The notes: generated from the sequence alone by a model not told the origin. 64,000 nucleotides of DNA from Pantoea sp. alder81 (GCF_020179835.1 NZ_JAIUDA010000006.1:1-64000); one strand, 5' to 3'. Counted from the stretch's first letter, positions 52,426 to 62,428 are shown. Numbers and translations are program-made.

Positions 52426-52977
52426 TTAGTTATAATCTATTCTGAATCGGATAGTTAATTGATGGTCGCCAGCTTGTAATATTTCCTGGTTGCCAACTAA
52501 GTTCAGTGTGTATTTAAGGTGCATGTTATCTGCCATGAGATCCCTTTCTGGCAGATGTTTTCCGGGTGAAGCCACATTGCCCACATGGTCACTGATTTTT
52601 ACAGATATACCGCTGGCCATACCCGAGGTTTTAAAATGTCCTTTATCATCCTCACCATCAAACATGACTTTGAAATTTTTCCAGTCGGGTTTGGTGGGAT
52701 CTAATCGGGTGACGGTGCACCCAAATAAGCGAATAGAGAATTCTTTCTTTGGTCCCTGACCCTCTCGGATAATTTTGCTGACAGGATGGTTTCCCATAAA
52801 AAGGGTTTGCTCTCGATCGCCGACTTCAATTGCGCAAGGTGTCTCAACTATTGAACCAGTCATATTCACGCGACCAAATCCTTCAGTGTTTGCAAATGAT
52901 GTTTTTGTTATTAGCGAAACACCTAAAAGTAAAAAACAGACGGCCGAATATCGTGAAAATAATGACTTAAATAACAT
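52426..52977 (-). CDS. PapH/MrpB-like anchoring pilin
   Basis: A 183-residue pilin between the major subunit and the usher, where PapH/MrpB terminators lie. Signal peptide to ~residue 29 (SFA), GRVNMTGSIVETPCAIEVGDREQTL and second Cys in IRLFGCTVTR. Such subunits end growth and anchor the pilus. The ATG at 52977 has GGAG; a longer frame is ignored. Confidence 0.88.
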   Translation of the reverse strand: MLFKSLFSRYSAVCFLLLGVSLITKTSFANTEGFGRVNMTGSIVETPCAIEVGDREQTLFMGNHPVSKIIREGQGPKKEFSIRLFGCTVTRLDPTKPDWKNFKVMFDGEDDKGHFKTSGMASGISVKISDHVGNVASPGKHLPERDLMADNMHLKYTLNLVGNQEILQAGDHQLTIRFRIDYN

Positions 52978-53049
52978 TTTCGCACTCCAGAATAGAGGAG
53001 AGAAAAAACCTGCGGCAGGCACGCCGCAGGTTAGTAGAAGCGTTATTGA

Positions 53050-53589
53050 TTAGTTGTAGCTAAGTACGAAGTTCGCCGGCACCTGGAAAGTACCCGGTAC
53101 GATAGTGGCTGCTGCACCACCACCTTGAACGCGCGCAGCGAAGGTCAGGGTGTTATTGCCATTGATAACTGTCTGGCCAGTGGACGCGGTGTTCAGTTTA
53201 ACTTTAGTGCCATCACCATCAGTCAGGACGATGGATGCACCACTGGCATCACCACCGACCAGTGCCAGGCTATCTGAGTCATGTGGAGAGGCTGCTCCGG
53301 TAAAGGTGACGCTGACTTTATCTTTCGTTCCTGGTGTAGTGATGACGCAATCTTCCAGTTCAATGTGGAAAGGTTTAGGGCTGGAAGAGCCGGTATTGCC
53401 GTTGGCTGCCAGTGCCACATTAGAGATGGCGCCCAGTGGAACTGTTTGATCCAATGAACCCGGTGCAATAGAGCAAGGCGCATCAATGATCGAACCGGTA
53501 AAAGTGACTTTACCTGTGCCACCTGCAGCGTAGACAGAGGAAGCGGTAAACAGGCTTAATACAGACAGGGCGATAATACACTTTTTCAT
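53050..53589 (-). CDS. major fimbrial subunit
   Basis: A 179-residue pilin, first in the operon. Signal peptide to residue ~21 (VYA), GTGKVTFTGSIIDAPCSIAPG, second Cys in IELEDCVIT, and Gly/Ala/Thr-rich core ending FQVPANFVLSYN. Similar to MrpA/PapA/FimA. It is rich in small residues as expected for the shaft protein. Confidence 0.92.
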   Translation of the reverse strand: MKKCIIALSVLSLFTASSVYAAGGTGKVTFTGSIIDAPCSIAPGSLDQTVPLGAISNVALAANGNTGSSSPKPFHIELEDCVITTPGTKDKVSVTFTGAASPHDSDSLALVGGDASGASIVLTDGDGTKVKLNTASTGQTVINGNNTLTFAARVQGGGAAATIVPGTFQVPANFVLSYN

Positions 53590-54126
53590 TTAATATCTTC
53601 CATTTGGTTTAGTACCCATATTTTCTTATTTTTAAGAAATATGTTTTCACTGAGATTTCATCAGACGTTTTAGCGATGAGTTACGCCTCTAATATGAAGA
53701 AATGTCAGTATTTACACACTGCTATCAGGTGCTCCTTGAATATGCAGATTAAAACTGCATGATTCATTTTTCCCTTCGCCTTTAGATTTTTTCGGCGTCG
53801 TTGGGAAACATTATGAGCAGCAAGTGGTTTTATGAAAATAAGATTTATTTTCTGTCGATGTAGTGGGTGAATGGGGTATTTGTAAGGGATATATTACAAA
53901 GGAAGTGATAGGAAGATAGAGGGATCAAGATGTCGATATTTTAATCTGAATGACCTATCGGTCCAATTGCCAAAAACTATAACACCGCAATATGGCGGTT
54001 AATGTGAGCCGCATCGTAAATATTACGAGAACAGTTAATGATTATTATTAATAAACCATGATGCTCCTGATGAGCTAGCCATGAATAAAAACGCCCACGC
54101 CACTATCCGCGCGGGCAGTATTGTTT
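53590..54126. promoter_or_regulatory. upstream region of the fimbrial operon
   Basis: About 490 AT-rich bases without a gene plus the end of the MFS gene flank. It should contain the fimA-type promoter. Short stems exist (ACCGC..GCGGT near 53985-54000), but I do not find fimS-like invertible repeats or a recombinase gene nearby. Confidence 0.4.
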
Positions 54127-55521
54127 TTATCGACTCAGCACCTGTGCTCCGGCATTTTTCTCCAGTCGCCAGACATCAAACAGTGACATCAGCACCAGCA
54201 AAGCCACACCCGCGAATGCGATGTGAATGTCATTCTGCTCAATGGTTGCATGTTCATGCCACAGCATCGCTCCGCGCAGGAACAGGGCGGCCAGTGCAAT
54301 ACCGGCGCTCATGCTGAACTGGAAGAAGATACTGAACACCACGGAGGCATCACTCATTTTGGCCTGGGGCACATCAGCAAAACCTAAACTGTTGTAGCAG
54401 CTGAACTGGAGCGAGCGCGACAATCCGCCAATAAACAGAATGGCAGCAATCGCGAAATAGCCGAGTGCAGGGCTGAGCAGCAAGCAGCACAGCATCGCTG
54501 CCAGGCTGATGACGCCGTTAACCATCAATACCCGCCGGAAGCCAAAGCGTTTCATCAACCATGTGGTGGCCGGTTTCATTGCCAGATTACCGGCAAATAC
54601 CCACAGCACCATGGCGCCTGCTTGCGCTGCGCTCCAGCCAAAACCAAGCTGAAATAGCAACGGCAAAAGGAACGGCACGGCGTTAATGGATGCGCGGAAC
54701 AGTGATCCCCCGACAACCGCATTTCGGAAGGTATTAATGGTCATGGCACTGAACGGCAACAGAGGTTGTGGGTGGCTGAAGCTATGGCGATAGGCCAGTA
54801 CGCTGCACAGCACCCCAATCAATAACAAAGGAATACCGAGGTAAAGGTGCATCTGACCGAGCGCTTCCAAAGAGATAATTAGCGCAGTGCATGCTGTAGC
54901 GGTCAGCAAAAAACCTCGCACATCAAATACTCTTGGTTGCTCTGCTTTGAACTGAGGCACCAGGTAGGTGGTGGCGATGAGAGCGATAATCCCAAGCGGT
55001 ATATTAAGCCAGAAAATCCACGGCCAGTGGCCATAAGTGACAATCAAGCCACCCAGTGGCGGGCCGAGGACGGGTGCAATCAAACCCGGCCAGGTGATAA
55101 AGGCGATGGTTTTCACCATGTCCTTTTTTTCGGTCACACGCAGCACCACCATGCGTCCCACCGGCACCATCATGGCACCGCCAATCCCCTGCAAAACGCG
55201 ACTCAATGCGAACATCAGAAGGGTGTCGCTGAGTCCGCACAGTATCGACGCCAGAGTAAAAATCAGAATGGCACAGGCAAACACGTTGCGCGCACCGTAG
55301 CGCTCCGCCAGCCAGCCGCTCATGGGAATACCCACCGCTACTGCTAATAAATAAGCGCTGACACCCACGTTAAGCGCTACCGGGCTGGCGGCGAAATCGC
55401 GTGCCATTTGGGGAATCGCGGTGGTGATGACGGTGGCGTCGAGGTTTTCCATAAAGAAGGTGACTGCAACCAGCAGCGCGAGCAGCAAGGTTCTGTTAGC
55501 TGGGATGCCATTCTGCGTCAT
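54127..55521 (-). CDS. DHA2-family MFS drug transporter
   Basis: A 464-residue inner-membrane transporter with about 14 hydrophobic helices. Motif A-like WLAERYGARNVF, motif C-like LIAPVLGPPLGGLI and the early MENLDATVITTAIPQMA (motif D1) are typical of the EmrB/QacA DHA2 group. Substrate unknown. It lies between the adhesin-like gene and the fimbrial operon in the same direction. Confidence 0.9.
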   Translation of the reverse strand: MTQNGIPANRTLLLALLVAVTFFMENLDATVITTAIPQMARDFAASPVALNVGVSAYLLAVAVGIPMSGWLAERYGARNVFACAILIFTLASILCGLSDTLLMFALSRVLQGIGGAMMVPVGRMVVLRVTEKKDMVKTIAFITWPGLIAPVLGPPLGGLIVTYGHWPWIFWLNIPLGIIALIATTYLVPQFKAEQPRVFDVRGFLLTATACTALIISLEALGQMHLYLGIPLLLIGVLCSVLAYRHSFSHPQPLLPFSAMTINTFRNAVVGGSLFRASINAVPFLLPLLFQLGFGWSAAQAGAMVLWVFAGNLAMKPATTWLMKRFGFRRVLMVNGVISLAAMLCCLLLSPALGYFAIAAILFIGGLSRSLQFSCYNSLGFADVPQAKMSDASVVFSIFFQFSMSAGIALAALFLRGAMLWHEHATIEQNDIHIAFAGVALLVLMSLFDVWRLEKNAGAQVLSR

Positions 55522-55675
55522 AACGCCATTCCTTTCTCTTCCGCACGTATCAGGATTAGGGAGAGAATAGTTTCGGGCGCAATCGTTTTCTACGCAAGTA
55601 TATCGATAAAAAACCCGGCTATTGCCGGGCGGTGAAACTTGCTGTTGGAAATACGTCGCTATTACAGGAAGTGAT

Positions 55676-56464
55676 TTATGGGAGATTGATCACGATGGCG
55701 CCGCTGCCGCTCTTATCTCCGGGCGTAGGGTTGGCTGCACTCAGAGTAGAGGTTACCGTATGGGTTGATATGCCGTTGGGTAGATAAATGGAGCCTAAGC
55801 CACGGCCATCAAAGGTCAATGTGGAACTTACTCCGCCGCCCATATTGATGGCGCCACCCAGGCTGGCGATATTGGCCGAGGTTGCGCGGTTGCAGTTCAC
55901 GTTGATTGAGACACTGTCTTGTTTACCATTGACCTTGTCAGCCTGGAGAGTGCCGTGATCGATGTTGGGTGAGCCTGAGAAAGAACAATTAGTTGGGACG
56001 GGTGGGGCTGAAGCATTTCTGCATATTGTACCGGGCTGATTTACGTAATCAGAGCCGGGGATGTTCACTACAGGGGTCGCTGCAGCCGCAATGCATACAG
56101 TATAGGGCGGAACACGATGAGAAATAGTCGTTGAAGTGCCACTGGCAGGATAAGCCCTTAGAAATGCATTGTTGGCATCTGCCCACGTTGACCTTAAAGG
56201 AACGAATACGTATTGAATGGCTGTACCTGTTTTGCTGCCACCACCAGCATTATCAATAATCCAAATGCCAAAATAACATCCACGGCCAGAACTCCCGTTG
56301 GTACATATCGGAGAAGCCGAAGAGTTGCCTCCAGATGTACTGCTGTAACTATAGGTTACAGTGCGCTCATCCTTATACTCAGCGTGAGTGATCGTTATTA
56401 TTGCATACGTTTTAAATGAGAAAGTTAAATAGATTAAGGCGAGTAAATGTAATGGCTTTTTCAT
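55676..56464 (-). CDS. fimbrial tip adhesin-like protein (MrpH/PapG-like two-domain)
   Basis: A 262-residue secreted protein: signal peptide to ~residue 21, a Cys- and Ser/Gly-rich N-terminal domain (residues ~22-150) with ICTNGSSGRGC and PPYTVCIAA, then a pilin-like C-terminal domain (TNCSFSGSPNIDHGTLQ.. NVNCNRA.. GAIVINLP). This is the layout of chaperone-usher tip adhesins. Its start context (AGGAAGAAAATGAA) is nearly the same as that of the chaperone gene. It is separated from the fimbrial operon by the MFS gene. Confidence 0.7.
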   Translation of the reverse strand: MKKPLHLLALIYLTFSFKTYAIITITHAEYKDERTVTYSYSSTSGGNSSASPICTNGSSGRGCYFGIWIIDNAGGGSKTGTAIQYVFVPLRSTWADANNAFLRAYPASGTSTTISHRVPPYTVCIAAAATPVVNIPGSDYVNQPGTICRNASAPPVPTNCSFSGSPNIDHGTLQADKVNGKQDSVSINVNCNRATSANIASLGGAINMGGGVSSTLTFDGRGLGSIYLPNGISTHTVTSTLSAANPTPGDKSGSGAIVINLP

Positions 56465-56969
56465 TTTCTTCCTGAACGTTTTTTCTGAGAATGAGCAAGG
56501 AAAGAATGGTTTTAAATTATAGATTTTAAACGTTGTTCATTTTGAACTTTTTTAAATCAATGAATCTATCAGCCTAAGATTTTGATGAGGTAATAACTTT
56601 CTTTGAGTTATGTAATCGTTACCCTACAACTGATCAGGGCTTAGGCTAATTCAATTAGTAAGAAGACAATATGTGCGTTGGAAATTTCCGAGCCAATAAA
56701 GGACTTGCCGCTGAGTATTGCCTGTAAAAAGGGCAATGAAATGATGACCTGCGCGAGATGCTGCACCTATTGAGTGTCAACAATCGCGAGCTGACGGAAA
56801 AAACTGTGTTCCCCAATCGCGGAGTGGCCTTTTAGGGGCACTACACCCAATTCAGCACTATTTGATATTACTGCCTCAGCAGTAGCGAATTAAACAGACT
56901 CTCTCTATGATGGATTTTTTCCCGCGCGATTGTCGGGAACGATCAATGACTTAGGGAAGTAACCACGCG
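56465..56969. other. intergenic region between adhesin-like gene and lysR gene
   Basis: About 500 bases. Left part is AT-rich and should hold the adhesin promoter. A short reading frame around 56745-56836 (MLHLLSVNNRELTEKTV) looks coding-like but has no start signal and may be a gene relic. The right end holds the lysR promoter region. Confidence 0.4.
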
Positions 56970-57932
56970 ATGACTCTGTTAAATGATCTCGATCTGCGTC
57001 AGCTGGAAGCCTTCTCGGCGGTAATTTCAGCGGGCAGCGTGACGGCGGCCGCCAAGGCACTGAACCGCTCGCAGCCCGCCGTCTCCCGCCTGATTCAGGA
57101 GCTGGAGCAGTCGCTGGGTTATCCGCTGTTTATCCGCAATGGCCCGCGCATTCATCCATCTGAAGAAGCGCTGCAGCTGCATCAGTACGTGCAGAAAGCG
57201 CTGCTGTCACTGCAACAGATTCGACTTCGCGCCCAAGAGATCGCGCATCAGCAGCATCGCCCACTCAGCATTGCCGCGACGCCAGCACTGGCCGCCGGGT
57301 TGCTGCCGCAAGCATTGGCCGCGCTAAACCTGCAAAATAAAGTGCAAATCATCAGTGAGTCCGCCGTACAGACGGCACATGCTGTGATCACCGCAGAAGC
57401 GGACATCGGCTTATGTAGTTTGCCGCTGGAGCATCATGCGGTGGAGTTGCACTGGATCGGGCAGTCTCAATGCGTGATTGCCCTGCCGGAAGAGGATGAG
57501 CTGGCAGTACACAGTGAGCTATCCCTCAGCCAGCTGGCGGGCCGCCGTTTAATCGCGCCATGGAGTCCGCAACGTCTGCGCGGCCGCTATGAAAAAGCAT
57601 TGAGGAAGGTTAAAGCGCCGCTGCTGGAAACCATCGAAACCAACTCGTCGGCGAATATTCTGGGCTGTGTGCGCGCCGGATTGGGCGTGGCGATCCTCGA
57701 ACCGGTCACCGGCTGGGGCATGCCGCTGGCCGGAGTGGCGATTCGCCCGATTCAGGAAGACATTCCTTACTTCTTTGGCGTGATCACGCCGCAAGGCCGC
57801 CAGATTTCCAGCGCGGCGCAGGCACTGGTGGAAGCGCTGGCAGACGCCGCTGCTCAGCTGCTACCGGGATTTGAACGCCTGCCCGCCAGCGAACATCCGC
57901 GCATTATGCGAGTGATTAACCAGGAATCGTAG
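56970..57932 (+). CDS. LysR-family transcriptional regulator
   Basis: A 320-residue regulator. The N-terminal winged HTH (LRQLEAFSAVISAGSVTAAAKALNRSQPAVSRLIQELEQSLG) is followed by a helical linker and a periplasmic-binding-like effector domain (SIAATPALAAGLLPQAL; RAGLGVAILEPVTGWG). It is upstream of and codirectional with the monooxygenase/ABC cluster, so probably its regulator; the inducer is likely related to the transported compound (inference). Confidence 0.92.
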   Translation: MTLLNDLDLRQLEAFSAVISAGSVTAAAKALNRSQPAVSRLIQELEQSLGYPLFIRNGPRIHPSEEALQLHQYVQKALLSLQQIRLRAQEIAHQQHRPLSIAATPALAAGLLPQALAALNLQNKVQIISESAVQTAHAVITAEADIGLCSLPLEHHAVELHWIGQSQCVIALPEEDELAVHSELSLSQLAGRRLIAPWSPQRLRGRYEKALRKVKAPLLETIETNSSANILGCVRAGLGVAILEPVTGWGMPLAGVAIRPIQEDIPYFFGVITPQGRQISSAAQALVEALADAAAQLLPGFERLPASEHPRIMRVINQES

Positions 57933-58345
57933 CGAGGCGATTGGTCGTGCCTCTAACAGCAGCATGACCACGCCAGTCAGCGCACCGCTCACCGCTACAC
58001 TCAGAACCGAATCGCAAAAATCCTATCTCGCTCCAGCGACAAAATTTATCGTGCATATCACAGCAGCTTCCTGACGCAATCTGCGCGATGAATCCCTTCA
58101 TTTTCAACGCTTATAACTTTTTCGGCATAAGATATAAGAAATCCATTGGTCAAATCCTGAGCGAGAATCTTGACTCACATTTAGGGCAAGAGGATTATGC
58201 GAAAACTTAGTTTTATTATGCGTATTGATGATTGTTGGCTGCCTATTATGCATTTTATAGATAATTAAAAAGGCAGGGTCATCGGCGCGTTTTAATCGTT
58301 TTCGCTCGCTCTCAACGCGATCGCTGACACCAGGGAAATCTCTCT
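57933..58345. promoter_or_regulatory. leader region before the monooxygenase gene
   Basis: A 413-base gap with no credible gene. It must contain the promoter of the cluster and the binding sites for the LysR regulator, which I cannot resolve. Confidence 0.4.
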
Positions 58346-59800
58346 ATGACGTATGCCGCCAAAGGTCTTGCCGCATTAGAAGCTCAGCTTCAGCAGGATC
58401 TGGAATTTCTGGAACTGCCAGCCAAATCCTGGGTACCGGAGCGCACCTTTCAGAGTGCACCGGTACGCGATGTGGTGGTGATTGGTGCGGGCATGTGCGG
58501 TCTGGCGGCTCTCGCCAAATTACAGTTCACCGGCATCAGCAATGTGGTGGCTTATGACGCCGCCCACGCTGGACTGGAAGGTCCGTGGATCACCTTTGCG
58601 CGCATGGAAACTCTGCGCTCACCGAAAACGCTGCATGGCCCGGCACTGGGCCTCGCGCAGCTGACTTTCCGCGCCTGGTTCACGGCGCAGTGGGGCAAAG
58701 AGGCGTGGCAGGAGCTGGACAAAATCCCTAAAGCGCAGTGGATGGATTACCTGATTTGGTATCGCAAGGTGCTGAATCTGCCGGTGCACAACAACGTGCG
58801 CGTCACCAGCATTGCACAGGCCGGGGATTTGATTGCGCTGGATCTGGACGGTGCCGAAACCGATCGTGTTTATACGCGCCGATTGGTGCTCGCCACCGGA
58901 CGTTCTGGTCTTGGCGGTTTTGCCGTGCCGGACTTCCTGCAAGGCATTGACCGCCAGTTCTGGGCACACTCCGCTGATGATATTGATTTCACAGCCTTAA
59001 AAGGCAAGCGCATCGCGGTGATTGGTGCAGGCGCCTCGTCGATGGATAACGCCGCCACCGCGCTGGAGCAGGGCGCTGCAGCGGTGGATCTGCTGATTCG
59101 CCGCAAAGAAATGCCACGCATCAACAAGATGACCGGCATTGGCAGCCAGGGCGTGGTGCACGGCATGCATCAGCTACCGGACGCGTGGAAGTGGAAGTTC
59201 GTCGATTACACCGCCGCGACCCAAACCCCGCCGCCGCGCTCTTCCACTCTGCGCGTATCACGCCATGAGAATGCGCGCTTCTTCCTCGATTGCGGCATCA
59301 ACGCCGTCAAACAAGAAGAAGACGGCTTGCTGATTGAAACCACCCAGGGCGCACTGCGCTACGACTTCCTGATCGCCGCCACCGGCTTTACCAACGATTT
59401 CCACGGCCGCCCGGAGTTTGCCGCCATCGCGCCGCATATTCGCAGCTGGTCCGATGGTCGCTATCAACCTGATATGGGCACACCGCGTCACAGCTTGCTG
59501 GAAGCGCCGGATCTTGGCCCTTCATTCGAGTTCCGCGAATTGACGCCCGATGCCTGCCCGATGCTGGCGCACATCCATTGCTTTAACGATGCTGCCATGC
59601 TGACGCACGGCAAAGTCTCCGGCGATATTCCTGCGGTGAGCGCCGGAGCCGATCGTCTGGTGCGCGGCATTACCGCCTCGCTGTTTGCCGAGGACGTCGA
59701 GCAGCACTACGCCAACTTACAAGCTTTTGACACCCCTGAACTACAGGGCGATGAATGGGTGGATTCAACCCCGTTACTAAAACAGGAGAACGCGTTGTGA
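58346..59800 (+). CDS. FAD/NAD(P)-dependent flavin monooxygenase-like oxidoreductase
   Basis: A 484-residue flavoprotein. First dinucleotide motif VVVIGAGMCGLAAL (FAD, about residue 43), second IAVIGAGASSMDNA (NAD(P)H, about residue 228) and the ATGF motif (LIAATGFTNDFHG) near residue 350 are the three signatures of flavin-containing monooxygenases. It likely oxidises a small N- or S-containing compound imported by the downstream ABC system (inference). AGGGAAA precedes the ATG; it overlaps the next gene. Confidence 0.87.
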   Translation: MTYAAKGLAALEAQLQQDLEFLELPAKSWVPERTFQSAPVRDVVVIGAGMCGLAALAKLQFTGISNVVAYDAAHAGLEGPWITFARMETLRSPKTLHGPALGLAQLTFRAWFTAQWGKEAWQELDKIPKAQWMDYLIWYRKVLNLPVHNNVRVTSIAQAGDLIALDLDGAETDRVYTRRLVLATGRSGLGGFAVPDFLQGIDRQFWAHSADDIDFTALKGKRIAVIGAGASSMDNAATALEQGAAAVDLLIRRKEMPRINKMTGIGSQGVVHGMHQLPDAWKWKFVDYTAATQTPPPRSSTLRVSRHENARFFLDCGINAVKQEEDGLLIETTQGALRYDFLIAATGFTNDFHGRPEFAAIAPHIRSWSDGRYQPDMGTPRHSLLEAPDLGPSFEFRELTPDACPMLAHIHCFNDAAMLTHGKVSGDIPAVSAGADRLVRGITASLFAEDVEQHYANLQAFDTPELQGDEWVDSTPLLKQENAL

Positions 59801-60279
59801 GCGACGCTATTGATCAAGCAGCCGGATTAACACCAGAAGATGCGCTGTATCAGACGCGCCGTCTGCGTCCCGAATTTGTTGAGGGCGCGGAAGCGTGCCG
59901 TGTGTCAGTACTCACGCCGGAAGACGATCAGGGTTTACCTGCAGATCTGCGTCTGGCACTGGCGCAGCGTATGGCGGTGCTGAATTACGATGCGCCGCTG
60001 CAACGTGATTACCAGGCGCAACTGGCGGCGTTAAACCCGTCTGAAGCGCTGCTGGCGCTGGCATCAGGTTGTACTGTTTCGGAAGAGCCGCTGGCGACGA
60101 TCGCGCGTCATGCTGACATGGTCACGCAACAGCCGATTCAGGCCACCGAGCAGCACATTCGCTTGCTGGAGCAGGCTGGTTTGAGCAATCCGCAAATCGT
60201 CGCGCTCTCTGAACTGATCGCCTTTGTTAACTTCCAGACGCGCGTGGCGGCTGGTTTACGTCTGATGAGGTCCGCATGA
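59797..60279 (+). CDS. CMD-domain protein (Avi_7170/TIGR04029 type)
   Basis: A 160-residue protein of the carboxymuconolactone decarboxylase/AhpD superfamily fold without the CxxC pair (LASGCTVSEEPLATIARHADMVT). It begins with GTG at 59797, overlapping the TGA of the monooxygenase by 3 bases, and AGGAG is 5-6 bases upstream. It pairs with the next AhpD-like gene, probably as a heteromeric partner, as in TIGR04029/TIGR04030 pairs next to ABC transporters; related to YciW. Confidence 0.78.
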   Translation: MSDAIDQAAGLTPEDALYQTRRLRPEFVEGAEACRVSVLTPEDDQGLPADLRLALAQRMAVLNYDAPLQRDYQAQLAALNPSEALLALASGCTVSEEPLATIARHADMVTQQPIQATEQHIRLLEQAGLSNPQIVALSELIAFVNFQTRVAAGLRLMRSA

Positions 60280-60842
60280 TTCCGTCGGTTAATCTCAAGC
60301 CGCTGCACTGGCATCCGTATATCACGCCAGTGGATGTTGAACAGGCGACACCGGCGCAGCTCGATGCGATGAAAGTGACGCCGTCCAACAAGAAGATCTC
60401 CGAATACGTGCGCACATTGGTACACGATCCTGAGAGCTACACCGCACGTACCGGGCTGTTCAACGCCATCATGTATGTCGAAGGTGGCCTCGATCGTGCG
60501 GATCGTGAGCTGGGCGCATTAGGTGCTTCGATCGTCAACGGTTGCCGCTACTGTGCGGTGGTGCACGCGCGCCGTCATGCGCAGCTGGCAGAAAGTGACG
60601 CCGTGGTCAGTGCCATCTATTTTGATAGAGCGGATGTGTTAGGTGAACGCGATGCGGCGATCTACCGCTTTGCTCGTCGTTTATCGGTCACGCCGTCTGA
60701 AGCTACGCCGGAAGATGTCGCGGCACTGCGCGCCGTCGGCATGAACGATCAGGAGATTATCGATCTGATCCACGCCATCGCCATCTTTGGCTGGGCCAAC
60801 CGTCTGATGCATGTGCTCGGCCATGCTGACCTGAACAAATAA
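60276..60842 (+). CDS. AhpD-like alkylhydroperoxidase (Avi_7169/TIGR04030 type)
   Basis: A 188-residue CMD-fold enzyme with the redox motif NGCRYCAVVHARRHAQL: CxxC and His as in AhpD. Likely a thiol-dependent peroxidase or reductase acting on products of the monooxygenase. It overlaps the preceding gene by 4 bases (ATGA). N-terminal residues PLHWHPYITPVDVEQATPAQ are typical of the family. Confidence 0.84.
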   Translation: MIPSVNLKPLHWHPYITPVDVEQATPAQLDAMKVTPSNKKISEYVRTLVHDPESYTARTGLFNAIMYVEGGLDRADRELGALGASIVNGCRYCAVVHARRHAQLAESDAVVSAIYFDRADVLGERDAAIYRFARRLSVTPSEATPEDVAALRAVGMNDQEIIDLIHAIAIFGWANRLMHVLGHADLNK

Positions 60843-60854
60843 GGGCTGCACCGG

Positions 60855-61592
60855 ATGTTAGAACTCAACAATATTACGCTCGCTTACGGCAGTAATCCGA
60901 TCCTGAAAGGCGTCGATTTGTCGGTAAAACGCGGCGATGTGGTGTCGATCATCGGGCCAAGCGGCACCGGGAAAACCACACTGCTGCGCTGCATCAACTA
61001 TCTGGCGAAGCCGTCAGCCGGGACCATTCAGCTTGATCAGATCCGCATGGATTACCAGTCACCGGATAAAGCAGCGATCCAGGCGATCCGTCTGCGCACC
61101 GCCATGGTGTTCCAGCAGTTTAACGTGTTCAAAAACATGACGGTGCTGGAAAACGTGATGGATCCGCTGATCGTGATCCAGCGTAAAACCAAACAGCAAG
61201 CGCGCGACATCGCCGTGCAGGAGCTGGAACGCGTGGGTCTGGGCGCCAAGCTTGATCACTATCCGTCGCAGCTGTCTGGTGGCCAGTTACAGCGTACCGG
61301 TATCGCCCGTGCTTTGGCGGTGCGTCCGGATGTGATGCTGTTTGATGAACCGACCTCATCGCTCGATCCCGAGCTGGTGGGTGAAGTGTTGAAAGTGATT
61401 AAAGATGTGGCGTCATCCGGCATTACCTCGCTGCTGGTGACGCACGAGATGCAGTTTGCGAAAAGCATCTCGAATCGCATCGTGTTTATGGATCAGGGTG
61501 TGGTAGCTGCGCAGGGGACTCCAGCAGAGATGTTTGATAACCCATCCCTGCCGCGCCTTGCCCAGTTCCTCAACTCAGAAAAAGTATTCTAA
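60855..61592 (+). CDS. polar amino-acid-type ABC transporter ATPase
   Basis: A 245-residue ATPase: Walker A IGPSGTGKTTLLRC, Q-loop VFQQFNVF, signature LSGGQLQRTGIARAL, Walker B VMLFDEPTSSLD and switch His LLVTHEMQFA. Length and sequence match GlnQ/HisP-type subunits (cytoplasmic, energises uptake). It starts 12 bases after the AhpD-like gene. Confidence 0.94.
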   Translation: MLELNNITLAYGSNPILKGVDLSVKRGDVVSIIGPSGTGKTTLLRCINYLAKPSAGTIQLDQIRMDYQSPDKAAIQAIRLRTAMVFQQFNVFKNMTVLENVMDPLIVIQRKTKQQARDIAVQELERVGLGAKLDHYPSQLSGGQLQRTGIARALAVRPDVMLFDEPTSSLDPELVGEVLKVIKDVASSGITSLLVTHEMQFAKSISNRIVFMDQGVVAAQGTPAEMFDNPSLPRLAQFLNSEKVF

Positions 61593-61612
61593 TAATTAAA
61601 GGAATCAGAGAC

Positions 61613-62428
61613 ATGCCTGCAATCAAAACTACATTACGTCGCCTTGCCGCGCCTGGCATCATCGCCCTGGCCCTGATCAGCGGTAACAGCTTTGCTGACG
61701 CGGTACGCACCATCAAAATTGCTACTGCTGCAGAATCCAAACCGCTGTCGTGGGGCGCGATCGGTCACGAACCAGAGGGCTACGAGCCGGACGTGCTGAA
61801 AGCCATCAACGCGAAACTGCCACAGTACAAATTCGTTATGGAAGGCGCCGCGGACATCGCGCAGGAAACTGGCCTGGTGACCGGCAAATACGACATGGCG
61901 ACCGGCGGTTACTACAAAGCGCCAGCGCGCAGCAAACAGTTCCTGATCCCGGATGCACCGATCGGTGCCAGCCTGATGAAGATCTACAGCCGCAGCGATA
62001 GCAATATCAACGGTATGAAAGATCTGGTCGGCAAGAACATCGTGCCTGTCACCGCAGGCGGTGGCGTGTATAAGTTCGTCACCCAGTGGCAGCAGGATAA
62101 CCCGAACGACAAAATCACCATCAAAGCGTCCAGCGCCGGTGTGCCTTACCCGGATCGTCTGAAAGAAGTGCAGAACGGTAAATATGACGCGCTGATCCTG
62201 CCTTCAAACCTCGGTGAGCAGACGGTGATCGACAACCAGAAGCTGGCGATCAAAGCCAGTGAGCCGGTAGTGATCAACAATACCTATGTACTGATCCACC
62301 GCTCTGCTGAAAACCAGGCGCTGAACGATGACATCACCAAAACCCTGCAGGAGCTGAAGGCGGACGGCACGCTGGATAAGCTGGCGCAGAAATGGTTTGG
62401 CGAAGAAGTCACTAAGTACATGAAGTAA
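61613..62428 (+). CDS. ABC transporter substrate-binding protein (SBP_bac_3 type)
   Basis: A 271-residue periplasmic protein with signal peptide to residue ~28 (SFA). Domain pattern IKIATAAESKPLSWGAIG.. YEPDVLKAINAKLPQYKF.. GMKDLVGKNIVPVTAGGGVYKFV is that of amino-acid-binding proteins. Ligand unknown; the monooxygenase and CMD neighbours suggest an unusual amino acid or thiol compound. AAAGGAA lies upstream of the ATG. Confidence 0.92.
   Translation: MPAIKTTLRRLAAPGIIALALISGNSFADAVRTIKIATAAESKPLSWGAIGHEPEGYEPDVLKAINAKLPQYKFVMEGAADIAQETGLVTGKYDMATGGYYKAPARSKQFLIPDAPIGASLMKIYSRSDSNINGMKDLVGKNIVPVTAGGGVYKFVTQWQQDNPNDKITIKASSAGVPYPDRLKEVQNGKYDALILPSNLGEQTVIDNQKLAIKASEPVVINNTYVLIHRSAENQALNDDITKTLQELKADGTLDKLAQKWFGEEVTKYMK

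Noticed and set aside
53590-54126. Invertible fimbrial promoter switch
   Set aside because: No long inverted repeat pair and no Fim/Mrp recombinase gene found near the operon.
56745-56836. A short gene before lysR
   Set aside because: No start signal and no known family; at most a gene relic.
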